NCBI GenBank assembly: GCA_039934475.1
Contig: JBDTMC010000067.1
Span: 1-23,162 of the forward strand
Direction: 5' to 3'
DNA from: JBDTMC01 sp039934475
GTDB taxonomy: Bacteria; Acidobacteriota; Terriglobia; Bryobacterales; Bryobacteraceae
Length of the DNA stretch: 23,162 nucleotides
Under the pieces are notes generated by a model, which did no database searches, was not told the DNA's origin, and saw only the letters and a list, made by a program, of their open reading frames with translations. Shown here piece by piece: positions 1 through 6,642 of this stretch; positions within the stretch are counted from its first letter, which is position 1, and every line of letters begins with the position of its first letter. Made by a program: the position numbers and the translations under genes.

Positions 1-1
1 G

Positions 2-583
2 CTGCCATCGTTTCACATGATCTGGTCGATCCTCGTCGCTGAAGCGATCGGGCGGGGCCGCCGTTTTCCGGTCCGCGTCCTCCTTTGGTTGTGGGTAGCC
101 ATGATTGCTGTGTCCTGTGTCATGACCGGTGCTCATACTATCGCGGATGTCGCCGTGGGTGGTGTGCTCGGTGCACTGCTGCTGCGCGTGGAGCGGAACC
201 TGCTGGCGGCCCGCGGTACCTCTCATCGGGCTGTGGCGTTTGCGGCGGTTTGGAGTCTGTTGGTGATACTGCTGAGCAACCGACTTTGGATCGCCGGTGT
301 CGCGGAGTCATTGATGGGCGGAGTGTTCCTGATGCTCACCGGAGCGGGACTGTTTCTCGCTCAGGCGTTGAACTCGAATTTGCCTGGGCCGTACTGGCGC
401 GGTTGGCCGCTGTGCCAGTGGACGGCCGGATTCCTTGCCGCCGCCGGCGCGGCCGTAACGGTTGCCAATCCCAGCCACAACGCGCTGGGAACAATCTTGC
501 TTACCGCCCTCTGTGTAATCCCTTTGACGCGCTTCGCGAATGGCCAGCCTCAGGCCGCCGGTCGGGATCTGCAGCAACTGTAA
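2..583 (+). CDS. PAP2/AUR1-like membrane phosphatase, 3' part
   Basis: The reading frame is already open at base 2, so the gene starts upstream of the window. The visible 193 residues begin LPSFHMIW, which fits the second PAP2 phosphatase motif (PSxH). About 40 residues on, SCVMTGAHTIADVAVGG fits the third motif (S-x-x-x-T/R-G-x-H-x-x-x-D), with the His and Asp that the family uses for phosphate-ester hydrolysis. The remainder is several hydrophobic helices, consistent with an integral membrane protein acting on a lipid phosphate or transferring a phospho-headgroup. The PS-bulky-H form resembles the AUR1/PAP2_3 branch more than the classical PSGH form. The substrate cannot be told. The internal ATG at 17 should not be taken as the start because it would cut through motif 2. 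Confidence 0.72.
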   Translation: MPSFHMIWSILVAEAIGRGRRFPVRVLLWLWVAMIAVSCVMTGAHTIADVAVGGVLGALLLRVERNLLAARGTSHRAVAFAAVWSLLVILLSNRLWIAGVAESLMGGVFLMLTGAGLFLAQALNSNLPGPYWRGWPLCQWTAGFLAAAGAAVTVANPSHNALGTILLTALCVIPLTRFANGQPQAAGRDLQQL

Positions 584-586
584 TCA

Positions 587-620
587 ACAAAAAGGGTGGC
601 CGTTTCGCAACGCGCCACCC
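587..620 (-). terminator. Intrinsic terminator of the minus-strand unit
   Basis: Read on the minus strand, GGGTGGC (620-614) pairs perfectly with GCCACCC (600-594). An inner CGT/ACG pair with a six-base loop extends the stem after a one-base bulge. The stem is followed directly by TTTTTGTTG. This is a textbook Rho-independent terminator for transcription arriving from the epimerase-like gene ending at 744. On the plus strand no T-run follows, so it is not a matching terminator for the PAP2 gene. Confidence 0.8.
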
Positions 621-655
621 GAGTCGATTCAGAACCGGAGACAGGAGGAACCAAC

Positions 656-814
656 ATGCCGACCAGACATCTTGAGCGTGCCACAATGGCGGCGCAAAGC
701 AAATGGGTGGTGGTACTACGCCGCCCGTCCTGGAACGAAAGCGTTACGCTTCTTCCCACTGCCGCCGGAGGTACTTCAGCGCACGGCCAAGTGCGGCGGC
801 GGGCGTATCGGTGA
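656..814 (+). CDS. Candidate 52-aa small protein (doubtful)
   Basis: An ATG at 656 is preceded by GGAGG seven bases upstream, one of the best Shine-Dalgarno matches in the window. It opens a 52-residue frame starting MPTRHLERATMAAQ, basic and without a membrane segment. Its last 71 bases lie antisense to the 3' end of the epimerase-like gene, and the composition there could be just the shadow of that gene. I recognise no family. The strong ribosome-binding site and its place in the otherwise empty gap between the PAP2 and epimerase-like genes are the only reasons to list it. Confidence 0.25.
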   Translation: MPTRHLERATMAAQSKWVVVLRRPSWNESVTLLPTAAGGTSAHGQVRRRAYR

Positions 815-1628
815 ACTTCGATTCCACTGTCAGCCACCCGCTATATCCCCACTTTTTGAGTTCGTGGAAGCCGGGGCGGTAATCAAAGGGCAGGGAACCG
901 GGTTCGAGGCGCTTTTCTCCGTCCGCAAGGTGAACGTACCGAGTGTGGCGGCCATGCACCGCCAGGGTCGCGGCGATGTTGGGCTCTTCCAACTGCATGT
1001 GATAGAAGTCGCTGAGGATGCCGAAGCCGGTTGATCCGGAGGCTTCTATGAAGTGGGCTGCCTGCGCCTGCTGGTACATGAAGTGCGTCTCTTTGCGATT
1101 GCACGGCTCCAGAAGAACAGTCACTCCGCTGCGCTCCACGTCGCCCGCCAGTTGTTTCAACTGGGCGATGAGGATGCGCTCTTCCACTTCGCGGGCGTTC
1201 ATGACAGGCGAGAGATCCTGAAATTTGTTTGGCCCGAACGTAGGAACCTCAATGACGAAGCCGGCCTTGAGGTCTTTCGCCATTTGAAGCCGGCGGCGGT
1301 CAGTCTCGATGGCCTTGGCGCGCTTCTCGGGATCGGTATTCAGCAAGTCGATGGAACCGACAATCGCGCTGACTTCCAGCCCGGAGCCCTCTAGCTCCTT
1401 TTGCAGGGTCTCCACCGGCGTTTCCATCCATTCGTTGCCGAGTTCGATGCCATCGAATCCGGCATCCTTAACGATTTTGGCGCGGTCCCGCAACGGGGCG
1501 TTCGGCAAAGGTCCGCGGACGCCGAAGCGAACACCCTGGGAAGCACTGGGCGCGATGGCGGCCGTGGTTAGGGCCGCCCCGGCGGCGCTGATCAGCGAGC
1601 GGCGCGTGAGGCGAAACGGGTTGGACAC
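744..1628 (-). CDS. Tat-exported sugar-phosphate isomerase/epimerase-like TIM barrel
   Basis: This 294-residue protein starts at GTG 1628, with AGGAAGG seven bases upstream. The N-terminus carries a twin-arginine signal (RLTRRSLISAAGAAL, then a hydrophobic Ala-rich stretch), pointing to export of a folded protein. The body fits the xylose isomerase-like/AP endonuclease 2 TIM barrel: KDAGFDGIELGNEW near the first strands, VLLEPCNRKE, ILSDFYHMQ and WLTVESKF supply the Glu, Asp/His and Glu expected of the metal site. Such proteins commonly accompany Gfo/Idh/MocA oxidoreductases in sugar or inositol breakdown, and one lies upstream in the same unit. The gene is last in that unit, 12 bases after the unknown 167-aa gene and ahead of the terminator at 587-620. 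The substrate is unknown. Confidence 0.82.
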   Translation of the reverse strand: MSNPFRLTRRSLISAAGAALTTAAIAPSASQGVRFGVRGPLPNAPLRDRAKIVKDAGFDGIELGNEWMETPVETLQKELEGSGLEVSAIVGSIDLLNTDPEKRAKAIETDRRRLQMAKDLKAGFVIEVPTFGPNKFQDLSPVMNAREVEERILIAQLKQLAGDVERSGVTVLLEPCNRKETHFMYQQAQAAHFIEASGSTGFGILSDFYHMQLEEPNIAATLAVHGRHTRYVHLADGEKRLEPGSLPFDYRPGFHELKKWGYSGWLTVESKFTDTPAAALGRALKYLRRQWEEA

Positions 1629-1640
1629 GTAAAAGCCTTC

Positions 1641-2144
1641 CTAGTTGCGAGTCCCAACGGTCTCAGTGCGCCCGGCCAGCGGACGAACGATCGGCCCGCC
1701 GCAGACACCCACACCCGTATTGAGAAACGCGTTCAGAAGATTGTATAGCACTGCATACACCATCTGCTCAGTGACCGGCTGCTTGCCCGGCAGGCGAAAC
1801 GTCACAGGCAGTTCTTTGGTGATCTGCAAACGAAGTGAATTGGGCAGGGGCCGGCCATTGCGGTCGCGCAGATTGGCGACAGTGATTGGCGTTTGGAGCA
1901 CGCCCCCAGTTCGCCCGTCGATGTAGAACTGGCAGCGTGAGAACCACCCGAGATTGCCGGGATCCGCTGCATCGAACAGGAGCAGTGGCGATTGCCGGTC
2001 CGGGACAGCGAGTTCCAGTATGAGACCGCGCGCGCTATCTTCCAGCTTGAATTCAAAGCCGGCTTGCTTCACCAGATTCGCGATGAAATCCTGATCAAGC
2101 TCCAACATGAGTAGCCGGTGATTTCCAGCGTGGAGAACTTGCAT
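1641..2144 (-). CDS. Hypothetical protein, 167 aa
   Basis: I do not recognise the family. The protein has no signal peptide or membrane helix. It reads as a compact alpha/beta domain with alternating hydrophobic strands (ARGLILELAVPD, PLLLFDA), a middle section CQFYIDGRTGGVLQTPITVANL, and a C-terminal helical part (VYAVLYNLLNAFLN) followed by a Gly/Arg-rich tail. It starts at ATG 2144, 20 bases after the macro-domain stop and without a clear Shine-Dalgarno site. A small hairpin (CGGCT-AAA-AGCCG, 2171-2159) covers the macro-gene stop. Position in the unit suggests co-expression with the macro-domain and epimerase-like genes. That it is a real gene is supported by the tight spacing and good codon use. 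Confidence 0.6.
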   Translation of the reverse strand: MQVLHAGNHRLLMLELDQDFIANLVKQAGFEFKLEDSARGLILELAVPDRQSPLLLFDAADPGNLGWFSRCQFYIDGRTGGVLQTPITVANLRDRNGRPLPNSLRLQITKELPVTFRLPGKQPVTEQMVYAVLYNLLNAFLNTGVGVCGGPIVRPLAGRTETVGTRN

Positions 2145-2164
2145 TGTTAGTATTCTAGCGGCTT

Positions 2165-2683
2165 TTAGCCGTTCGCCTCCGCGTAGGCCTTAAATGTTGT
2201 TTCATCGAACAGTACAAGAAGTACTTCGCGGATGGTGCTATGCGGTGTCTGCTCGAAGTACTGCTTGATGGCGGCGACCGCTACCCGGGCCGCATCGGTA
2301 ACCGGATATCCGTAGATTCCGGTGCTAATGGACGGGAAGCTGATGGTCTTCACTCCACGCTCTTCCGCCAGTTCGAGACAGGTGCGGTAACAGGAGGCCA
2401 AGAGTTCTGCCTCGCCCTCGTCGCCACCGCTCCAGATGGGTCCGACGGCGTGGAAGACGAATTTCGCGGGCAGGTTGCCGGCTGTGGTGGCGATGGCCTG
2501 GCCGGTGGGAAGACCGTTGACAGGACGTATCTGGTCGAGTTCGTGGATGATCGCGAGTCCGCCGGCGCGATGGATGGCGCCGTCAACCCCACCGCCTCCG
2601 CGCAACCCGGAGTTAGCGGCGTTGACGATGGCATCGACGGCGATCTTAGTGATATCGCCTTGGAGCAGCCTTATGCGTTCCAC
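2165..2683 (-). CDS. Macro-domain protein (ADP-ribose deacylase/glycohydrolase type)
   Basis: The sequence is a stand-alone macro domain of the MacroD/YmdB kind: GDITKIAVDAIVNAANS, the glycine-rich GLRGGGGVDGAIHRAGG loop, then ISFPSISTGIYGYPVTDAA near the ADP-ribose distal site. Family members hydrolyse O-acetyl-ADP-ribose or remove ADP-ribose from acidic residues; which applies here cannot be seen. The frame is open up to 2785, but the extra N-terminus is low-quality sequence lying inside the oxidoreductase gene. The GTG at 2683 places the domain at once after the start (VERIRLLQGDI) and gives 172 residues, the usual size. It overlaps the end of the oxidoreductase gene by 13 bases, suggesting translational coupling. 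Confidence 0.85.
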   Translation of the reverse strand: MERIRLLQGDITKIAVDAIVNAANSGLRGGGGVDGAIHRAGGLAIIHELDQIRPVNGLPTGQAIATTAGNLPAKFVFHAVGPIWSGGDEGEAELLASCYRTCLELAEERGVKTISFPSISTGIYGYPVTDAARVAVAAIKQYFEQTPHSTIREVLLVLFDETTFKAYAEANG

Positions 2684-3846
2684 ACGCCGGTCCCGCGCAA
2701 GGCGAAGTTCGCCACATGCCCGGCCCGCGCCGCGGCCACGCCCACTTCCACTCCGGCATTGGGAGTATTCCGGCTGCGCATGCAATCGAGGAAGTTCTTC
2801 ATGTGCGCCAGGGTTCCGTCCTGCTTCGACATTACCTGCTGGCGCGCCGTCGGCGGCTCATATTGCTCACTGTAGGTGGGAATCTCTCCGTAGATGATGA
2901 AGCCGCGGCGGTGCAAGCGCATGGCGCCCTTGGTGCCTCGGATCAGCAACCCGCCGCCCTCGATGTAGCCGATCAGCGAACAATCGAACTCCACCAGGCA
3001 CTTGTTGTACGAGAGGGCCGCGCTCATCGTGTCCGGAGTCTGGCGCTCTTTAAGGATGGCTTTGGTGCCGGTAGCAGTGGCGCGCTGGGGCATATCGTCT
3101 GCCATGAACCACTGCGCTACATCAACCCAATGGATGAAAAGATCGGTCATCGCGCCGCCGCCAAAGTCCCAGTACCATCGCCAGTGCCCATATTGGTCGG
3201 CGTCGAAAGGACGGTCGCTTGCGGATCCAAGGAACTGCTTCCAATCGAGTTGTGAGGTGTCGATGGACGGCTCATCCGCCTTGTGCAGGTGGTTCTGATA
3301 CCAGTAGGTGCGGATGAAGGTGACTTGCCCTAACTCACCGGCTTCGATCAGTTCCTTCGCCCGCAGGTAGTGGTCCCAACTGCGCTGCTGGGTGCCTGTC
3401 TGCAACACTCTCTTGGTATCGCGGACGGTGGCGATGAGGCCTTCGCTCTCGTCGAGCGTATGCGTGACGGGCTTTTCGCAATAGACGTCTTTGCCGGCGC
3501 GCATCGCGGCAGTGGCAATGGGCACGTGCCAGTGATCGGGTGTTCCGATGACGACGGCGTCAATGTCCTTCCTGTCCAGCAACTCACGATAATCGACGTA
3601 TTCCCGAGCCGCGGCAACGGCGTACTTGGTTTTGGCGTCCGCGCGATGCGGGCCGTATACGTCGCAGACGGCCACGATGTCATTGGAGCCGATCTTGTTC
3701 AACTGGCTGAGCAGGTAACTGCAACGGTTTCCGGTGCCGATCGCTCCCACTTGAACGCGATCATTGGCGCCTAAGATCCGCCCGTAAGAAGCCGCGCTCA
3801 CCGCAGCTCCGATAAACATCCGCCGGCTGGCTTGGTTTTCTGCCAT
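2671..3846 (-). CDS. Tat-exported Gfo/Idh/MocA family oxidoreductase
   Basis: A 391-residue NAD(P)-dependent dehydrogenase-like protein. Residues 7-25 form a twin-arginine signal (ASRRMFIGAAVSAASYG). The Rossmann dinucleotide loop is GAIGTGN at 34-40, and the family's EKP motif (CEKPVTHTLDES) is at 124-126, supplying the catalytic Lys. The second half has the usual beta-sheet domain (GHWRWYWDFGGGAMTDLFIHWVD) with the conserved Asp/His region. Members oxidise or reduce sugars, inositols or glycosides; the Tat-exported type is common in Acidobacteria and Planctomycetes. It starts 23 bases after recR, so it may be read from the same transcript, although it has no functional link with recombination. 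The nearest SD-like bases (AAGG) sit very close to the ATG. Substrate unknown. Confidence 0.88.
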   Translation of the reverse strand: MAENQASRRMFIGAAVSAASYGRILGANDRVQVGAIGTGNRCSYLLSQLNKIGSNDIVAVCDVYGPHRADAKTKYAVAAAREYVDYRELLDRKDIDAVVIGTPDHWHVPIATAAMRAGKDVYCEKPVTHTLDESEGLIATVRDTKRVLQTGTQQRSWDHYLRAKELIEAGELGQVTFIRTYWYQNHLHKADEPSIDTSQLDWKQFLGSASDRPFDADQYGHWRWYWDFGGGAMTDLFIHWVDVAQWFMADDMPQRATATGTKAILKERQTPDTMSAALSYNKCLVEFDCSLIGYIEGGGLLIRGTKGAMRLHRRGFIIYGEIPTYSEQYEPPTARQQVMSKQDGTLAHMKNFLDCMRSRNTPNAGVEVGVAAARAGHVANFALRGTGVWNA

Positions 3847-3869
3847 GCCTTAGGATATATCGCCGGAGC

Positions 3870-4469
3870 TTACATGTCGCGACGGTTTTCGAGAGATTTT
3901 GACATCGTGACTTCGTCGGCGAAGTCGAGATCGCTGCCTACCGGCAAGCCCATTGCGATGCGCGTGGTACGAACACCGAGCGGCCGCAAGAGTCGGGAGA
4001 TGTAGACCGCCGTCGCTTCGCCCTCGACAGTTGGGTTAGTGGCGAGGATGACTTCCTTGATCTCGTCCTTAACGAGGCGATCCAACAGGCTCTTGATGCG
4101 GAGCTGCTCCGGGCCGATGCCGCGGAGGGGCGAGATGGCTCCATGCAGTACGTGATAGACACCGTTGAACGATCGTGTCGTCTCAATGGGCAGGATGTTG
4201 GGCGGTTCTTCCACCACACACAGGACCGTGCGATCGCGATTGGGATCGCGGCAGAACGGACATAGCGGGACATCCGTGATGTTGTTGCAGATCTCGCACA
4301 AGCCGAGCTTGTCTTTCACATCCAGCAATGCGTGAGAGAGCCGTTCAATGTCTTCGCGGCGCGCGCGCAGAACGTGAAAGGCGATCCTCTGCGCCGACTT
4401 CTGCCCGATGCCGGGCAGGCGTTTAATTTCCTGGATCAGGCGTGCCAGTGGTTCCGCAAAGTCGGGCAT
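3870..4469 (-). CDS. recR: Recombination protein RecR
   Basis: RecR acts with RecO (and RecF) to load RecA on gapped DNA. The 199-residue length is normal. In order: an N-terminal helix-hairpin-helix region (LPGIGQKSAQRIAFHVL), a four-cysteine zinc finger (CEICNNITDVPLCPFC), a Toprim domain beginning VLCVVEEPPNI and holding VILATNPTVEGEATA, and the C-terminal ATP-like wedge (RIAMGLPVGSDLDFADEVT). The gene starts at ATG 4469, 15 bases after ebfC, with CGGAG upstream. The order dnaX-ebfC-recR is conserved across many bacterial phyla, which fixes the assignment. Confidence 0.97.
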   Translation of the reverse strand: MPDFAEPLARLIQEIKRLPGIGQKSAQRIAFHVLRARREDIERLSHALLDVKDKLGLCEICNNITDVPLCPFCRDPNRDRTVLCVVEEPPNILPIETTRSFNGVYHVLHGAISPLRGIGPEQLRIKSLLDRLVKDEIKEVILATNPTVEGEATAVYISRLLRPLGVRTTRIAMGLPVGSDLDFADEVTMSKSLENRRDM

Positions 4470-4484
4470 GGGGATTTGCTCCGC

Positions 4485-4793
4485 TTAGAACATGCCTGGC
4501 GGCAGGCCCATTCCGCCCAGCATGCCGCCCATCAGCTTCTGACTCTCTTCGTCCACCTTTTTAGCCGCTTCGTTGCAGGCGGCCAGAACCATGTCCTGGA
4601 GCATTTCCACGTCGCCCGCCACCTCCGGGTCGATCTTCACACCGAGGACGTTCTTGTGGCCGTCCATTTTTATGGAGACCATTCCGCCGCCGGCCGCGGC
4701 TTCGACGCGGATCTCCGCGACTTGCTCCTGCATGCGCTGCTGCATCTGCTGCGCCTGCTTCATCATCGACTGCATGTTGCCCGGAAGCTTCAT
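4485..4793 (-). CDS. ebfC: YbaB/EbfC nucleoid-associated protein
   Basis: A 102-residue protein of the YbaB/EbfC family: a small dimeric DNA-binding protein that associates with the nucleoid. The N-terminal helix is rich in Met and Gln (MQSMMKQAQQMQQRMQEQ), followed by the family's central strand region (VEAAAGGGMVSIKMDGHKNV) and the acidic helix ending VDEESQKLMGG. The start codon at 4793 is decided by AAGGAG five bases upstream. That site is formed by the last two sense codons of dnaX, whose stop lies two bases before the ebfC ATG, so the two genes are almost certainly translationally coupled. Confidence 0.95.
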   Translation of the reverse strand: MKLPGNMQSMMKQAQQMQQRMQEQVAEIRVEAAAGGGMVSIKMDGHKNVLGVKIDPEVAGDVEMLQDMVLAACNEAAKKVDEESQKLMGGMLGGMGLPPGMF

Positions 4794-4795
4794 GG

Positions 4796-6427
4796 CTACT
4801 CCTTGAGGTTTCTAACCGTTCGTACATGGCTGCCCGGAAACAACTCCTGAAATCGTTTCACTTCAGGATGTTCCAGGGCTCTTTGAGACACTTCATCGTC
4901 GTTGGCCGGCTTCGCCGTTGTGGTGACAGGGGTAGCGACATTGCCGACAAGAACGACGACCTTTACGGGCTTGCCTGCAACCTGCCGCGCGGCAGCTTCC
5001 ACCTCGGACGATTTCACTGCCATCTTGAATTCGGCTGCCGTGGTGAAGCGCCATTCGCTGCCTGCCTCGACGAGATCGGAATGCTCCACGCCGTCGGCGC
5101 TAAACGTGTGACCTTGTTCCACCAGCAGAGCATGCAGGCGGTCTTTGTTGCCGCCGGCTACAGGCGGCGGTGCGCCCGCTGTTTTACGAGCCGCGTCGCG
5201 CTCCAGCGGAGAGGGCCCGGTTCGCACTACGGGCGGAGGAGGCGGTTTCGGCGCCAAGGGACGGGCGACCGGCGACGGTGCGATAGGCGCTGCTGCCGCG
5301 CCTGGTCCCAGTTGTGCCAAAGCCTCTTCCATCGACATCATGCGGCCCGCATGGATCAGCCGCAGGAGTCCGATTTCCAGATGAAAACGCGGTTGCAGCG
5401 AATACTGGAGTTCGCGAAAGGACTCCAGCGTCAGTTGCAAATAGCGCGTCAAGTCCTCCTCGCTGAAGGAGGCGCCGATTTCCGCCATTCGCTCCTGCTC
5501 TTGGGCCGAAGCAGCAATCAAACGCGTGTTGGGGCCGGCGATTTTCGCCACCAGGAGGTTGCGGAAAAAGCGTGCCAGTTCCCGGCAATAGTGCTGCAGA
5601 CTCTGGCCGGTGCGGTCGAGCTCACCGACGACTTCGAGCATCGCTCCTGAATCGGAAGCTGACAGCGCGGCCGTCACCTTGGAGAGCGCATCGATAGAGA
5701 ACAGGCCGAGCAAGCCGCGCACGTCCGGTGCTTTGAGGTGGTTGCCGGAACACGCGATAGCCTGATCCAGTGCCGATAACGAATCGCGGACGCTACCCTC
5801 GCCTGCCTGCGCTAACACCGCCAGCGCCTCAGGTTCGGCCGTGATGCCTTCCTGAGCGCAGATCCATTCCATGCGACCGACCAGTTCCTTGAAGTCCACG
5901 GAGCGAAAGCTGAACTGCTGGCAACGCGAACCGATAGTGGTTGGGATCTTGTGAACTTCGGTTGTGCAGAGGATGAACACCACCCACTCGGGCGGCTCCT
6001 CCAGGGTCTTGAGCAGTGCGTTGAACGCTTCGTTGGTGATCTGGTGGGCTTCGTCTACGATGAAGACCTTGTAGCGGTCGCGCGCCGGCCGGTAGCGGAC
6101 ATTTTCACGCAACTCGCGCATCTCATTGATGCCGCGATTGGAGGCGGCGTCGATTTCGATAACATCGGGGGCATTGCCGCCTGTCACTTCCAGACAACTG
6201 GCGCACTTGCCGCAGGGGTGTGCCGTGGGGCCTTCGAAACAATTCAAGCAGCGCGCCATGATGCGTGCGACGGTGGTCTTCCCGGTGCCGCGCTGGCCCG
6301 CGAAAATGTAGCCGTGGGCGATGCGCTGTTGCGTGATCGCATTCTCCAGCGTCGTCTTCACGTGTTCCTGCCCGATGAGTTCGGAGAAAGATTGAGGACG
6401 ATATTTCCTCGCGATGACCTGATACAT
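4796..6427 (-). CDS. dnaX: DNA polymerase III subunit gamma/tau
   Basis: DnaX is the clamp-loader ATPase that loads the sliding clamp at the replication fork. From ATG 6427 the protein is 543 residues. It opens with the invariant MYQVIARKYRPQSFSEL, then Walker A GQRGTGKTT (44-52), a zinc module CLNCFEGPTAHPCGKCASC, Walker B VFIVDEAHQIT, sensor 1 region VVFILCTTEVHKIPTTI, and a Pro/Ala-rich linker before a short tau-like C-terminal domain. The frame stays open to a GTG at 6472, but that would run through the 3' strand of the SRP RNA and add residues no DnaX has. No strong Shine-Dalgarno site precedes the ATG. I saw no A-rich slippery run, so a programmed gamma frameshift is not indicated. Confidence 0.96.
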   Translation of the reverse strand: MYQVIARKYRPQSFSELIGQEHVKTTLENAITQQRIAHGYIFAGQRGTGKTTVARIMARCLNCFEGPTAHPCGKCASCLEVTGGNAPDVIEIDAASNRGINEMRELRENVRYRPARDRYKVFIVDEAHQITNEAFNALLKTLEEPPEWVVFILCTTEVHKIPTTIGSRCQQFSFRSVDFKELVGRMEWICAQEGITAEPEALAVLAQAGEGSVRDSLSALDQAIACSGNHLKAPDVRGLLGLFSIDALSKVTAALSASDSGAMLEVVGELDRTGQSLQHYCRELARFFRNLLVAKIAGPNTRLIAASAQEQERMAEIGASFSEEDLTRYLQLTLESFRELQYSLQPRFHLEIGLLRLIHAGRMMSMEEALAQLGPGAAAAPIAPSPVARPLAPKPPPPPVVRTGPSPLERDAARKTAGAPPPVAGGNKDRLHALLVEQGHTFSADGVEHSDLVEAGSEWRFTTAAEFKMAVKSSEVEAAARQVAGKPVKVVVLVGNVATPVTTTAKPANDDEVSQRALEHPEVKRFQELFPGSHVRTVRNLKE

Positions 6428-6436
6428 GGAGTGTTG

Positions 6437-6458
6437 CCGGGGCGCAGTAAGACCCCGG
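6437..6458 (-). promoter_or_regulatory. Possible alternative hairpin between SRP RNA and dnaX
   Basis: On the minus strand, CCGGGG (6458-6453), part of the 3' closing strand of the SRP RNA, can pair perfectly with CCCCGG (6442-6437) just downstream, with a ten-base loop. The same CCGGGG is needed to pair with the 5' end of the SRP RNA (6547-6542), so the two structures exclude each other. The hairpin ends nine bases before the dnaX ATG. The pairing is read directly; a role in RNA processing or dnaX translation is inference. Confidence 0.4.
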
Positions 6459-6550
6459 GTGATCCGCGGCACACAAGCTAAACCGCTACCGTTGCTTCCT
6501 TCCGGACCTGGCGGGGTTAACGGCCGCCCATTGCACGAAGCCCGGGGCCC
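6450..6550 (-). ncRNA. ffs: Signal recognition particle RNA, small bacterial (4.5S) type
   Basis: The minus strand contains the universally conserved domain IV core CAGGTCCGGAAGGAAGCAAC (6510-6491), including the GGAA tetraloop and the asymmetric loop that bind the Ffh M domain. The ends close: GGGCCCCGGG (6550-6541) pairs over ten positions, counting G-U, with CCCGGGGTCT (6459-6450). This gives a single-hairpin RNA of about 101 bases, the usual size for species lacking the Alu domain. It lies directly upstream of dnaX, a neighbour relation known in other bacteria. Exact ends are inferred from base pairing and the promoter position. Confidence 0.95.
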
Positions 6551-6555
6551 AAACT

Positions 6556-6583
6556 ATCGTAACATGCGAGATGCGGAAGTCAG
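6556..6583 (-). promoter_or_regulatory. Probable sigma-70-type promoter of ffs
   Basis: On the minus strand a CTGACT (6583-6578; four of six matches to TTGACA) is followed by 16 bases and TACGAT (6561-6556; four of six to TATAAT). Five bases later comes the first G of the paired SRP RNA 5' end at 6550. The fit of spacing and predicted RNA start makes this a credible promoter for ffs and possibly for the whole dnaX-recR unit. Confidence 0.6.
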
Positions 6584-6642
6584 AAAAGACCGGTCCCTTA
6601 CAGTCGCGGCTCAGTAGAATCAGCAAGTTGCCGGAATCGGTG

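Noticed and set aside
2684..2785. N-terminal extension of the macro-domain protein
   Set aside because: It lies inside the oxidoreductase coding sequence in another frame, is Arg/Gly/Cys-rich, and is not part of a macro domain.
4796..6427. Programmed frameshift for a gamma form of DnaX
   Set aside because: I looked for an A-rich slippery heptamer on the minus strand and saw none.
6428..6472. Extension of dnaX to an upstream GTG at 6472
   Set aside because: It would translate the 3' strand of the SRP RNA and add 15 residues before the invariant MYQVIARKYRP start of DnaX.
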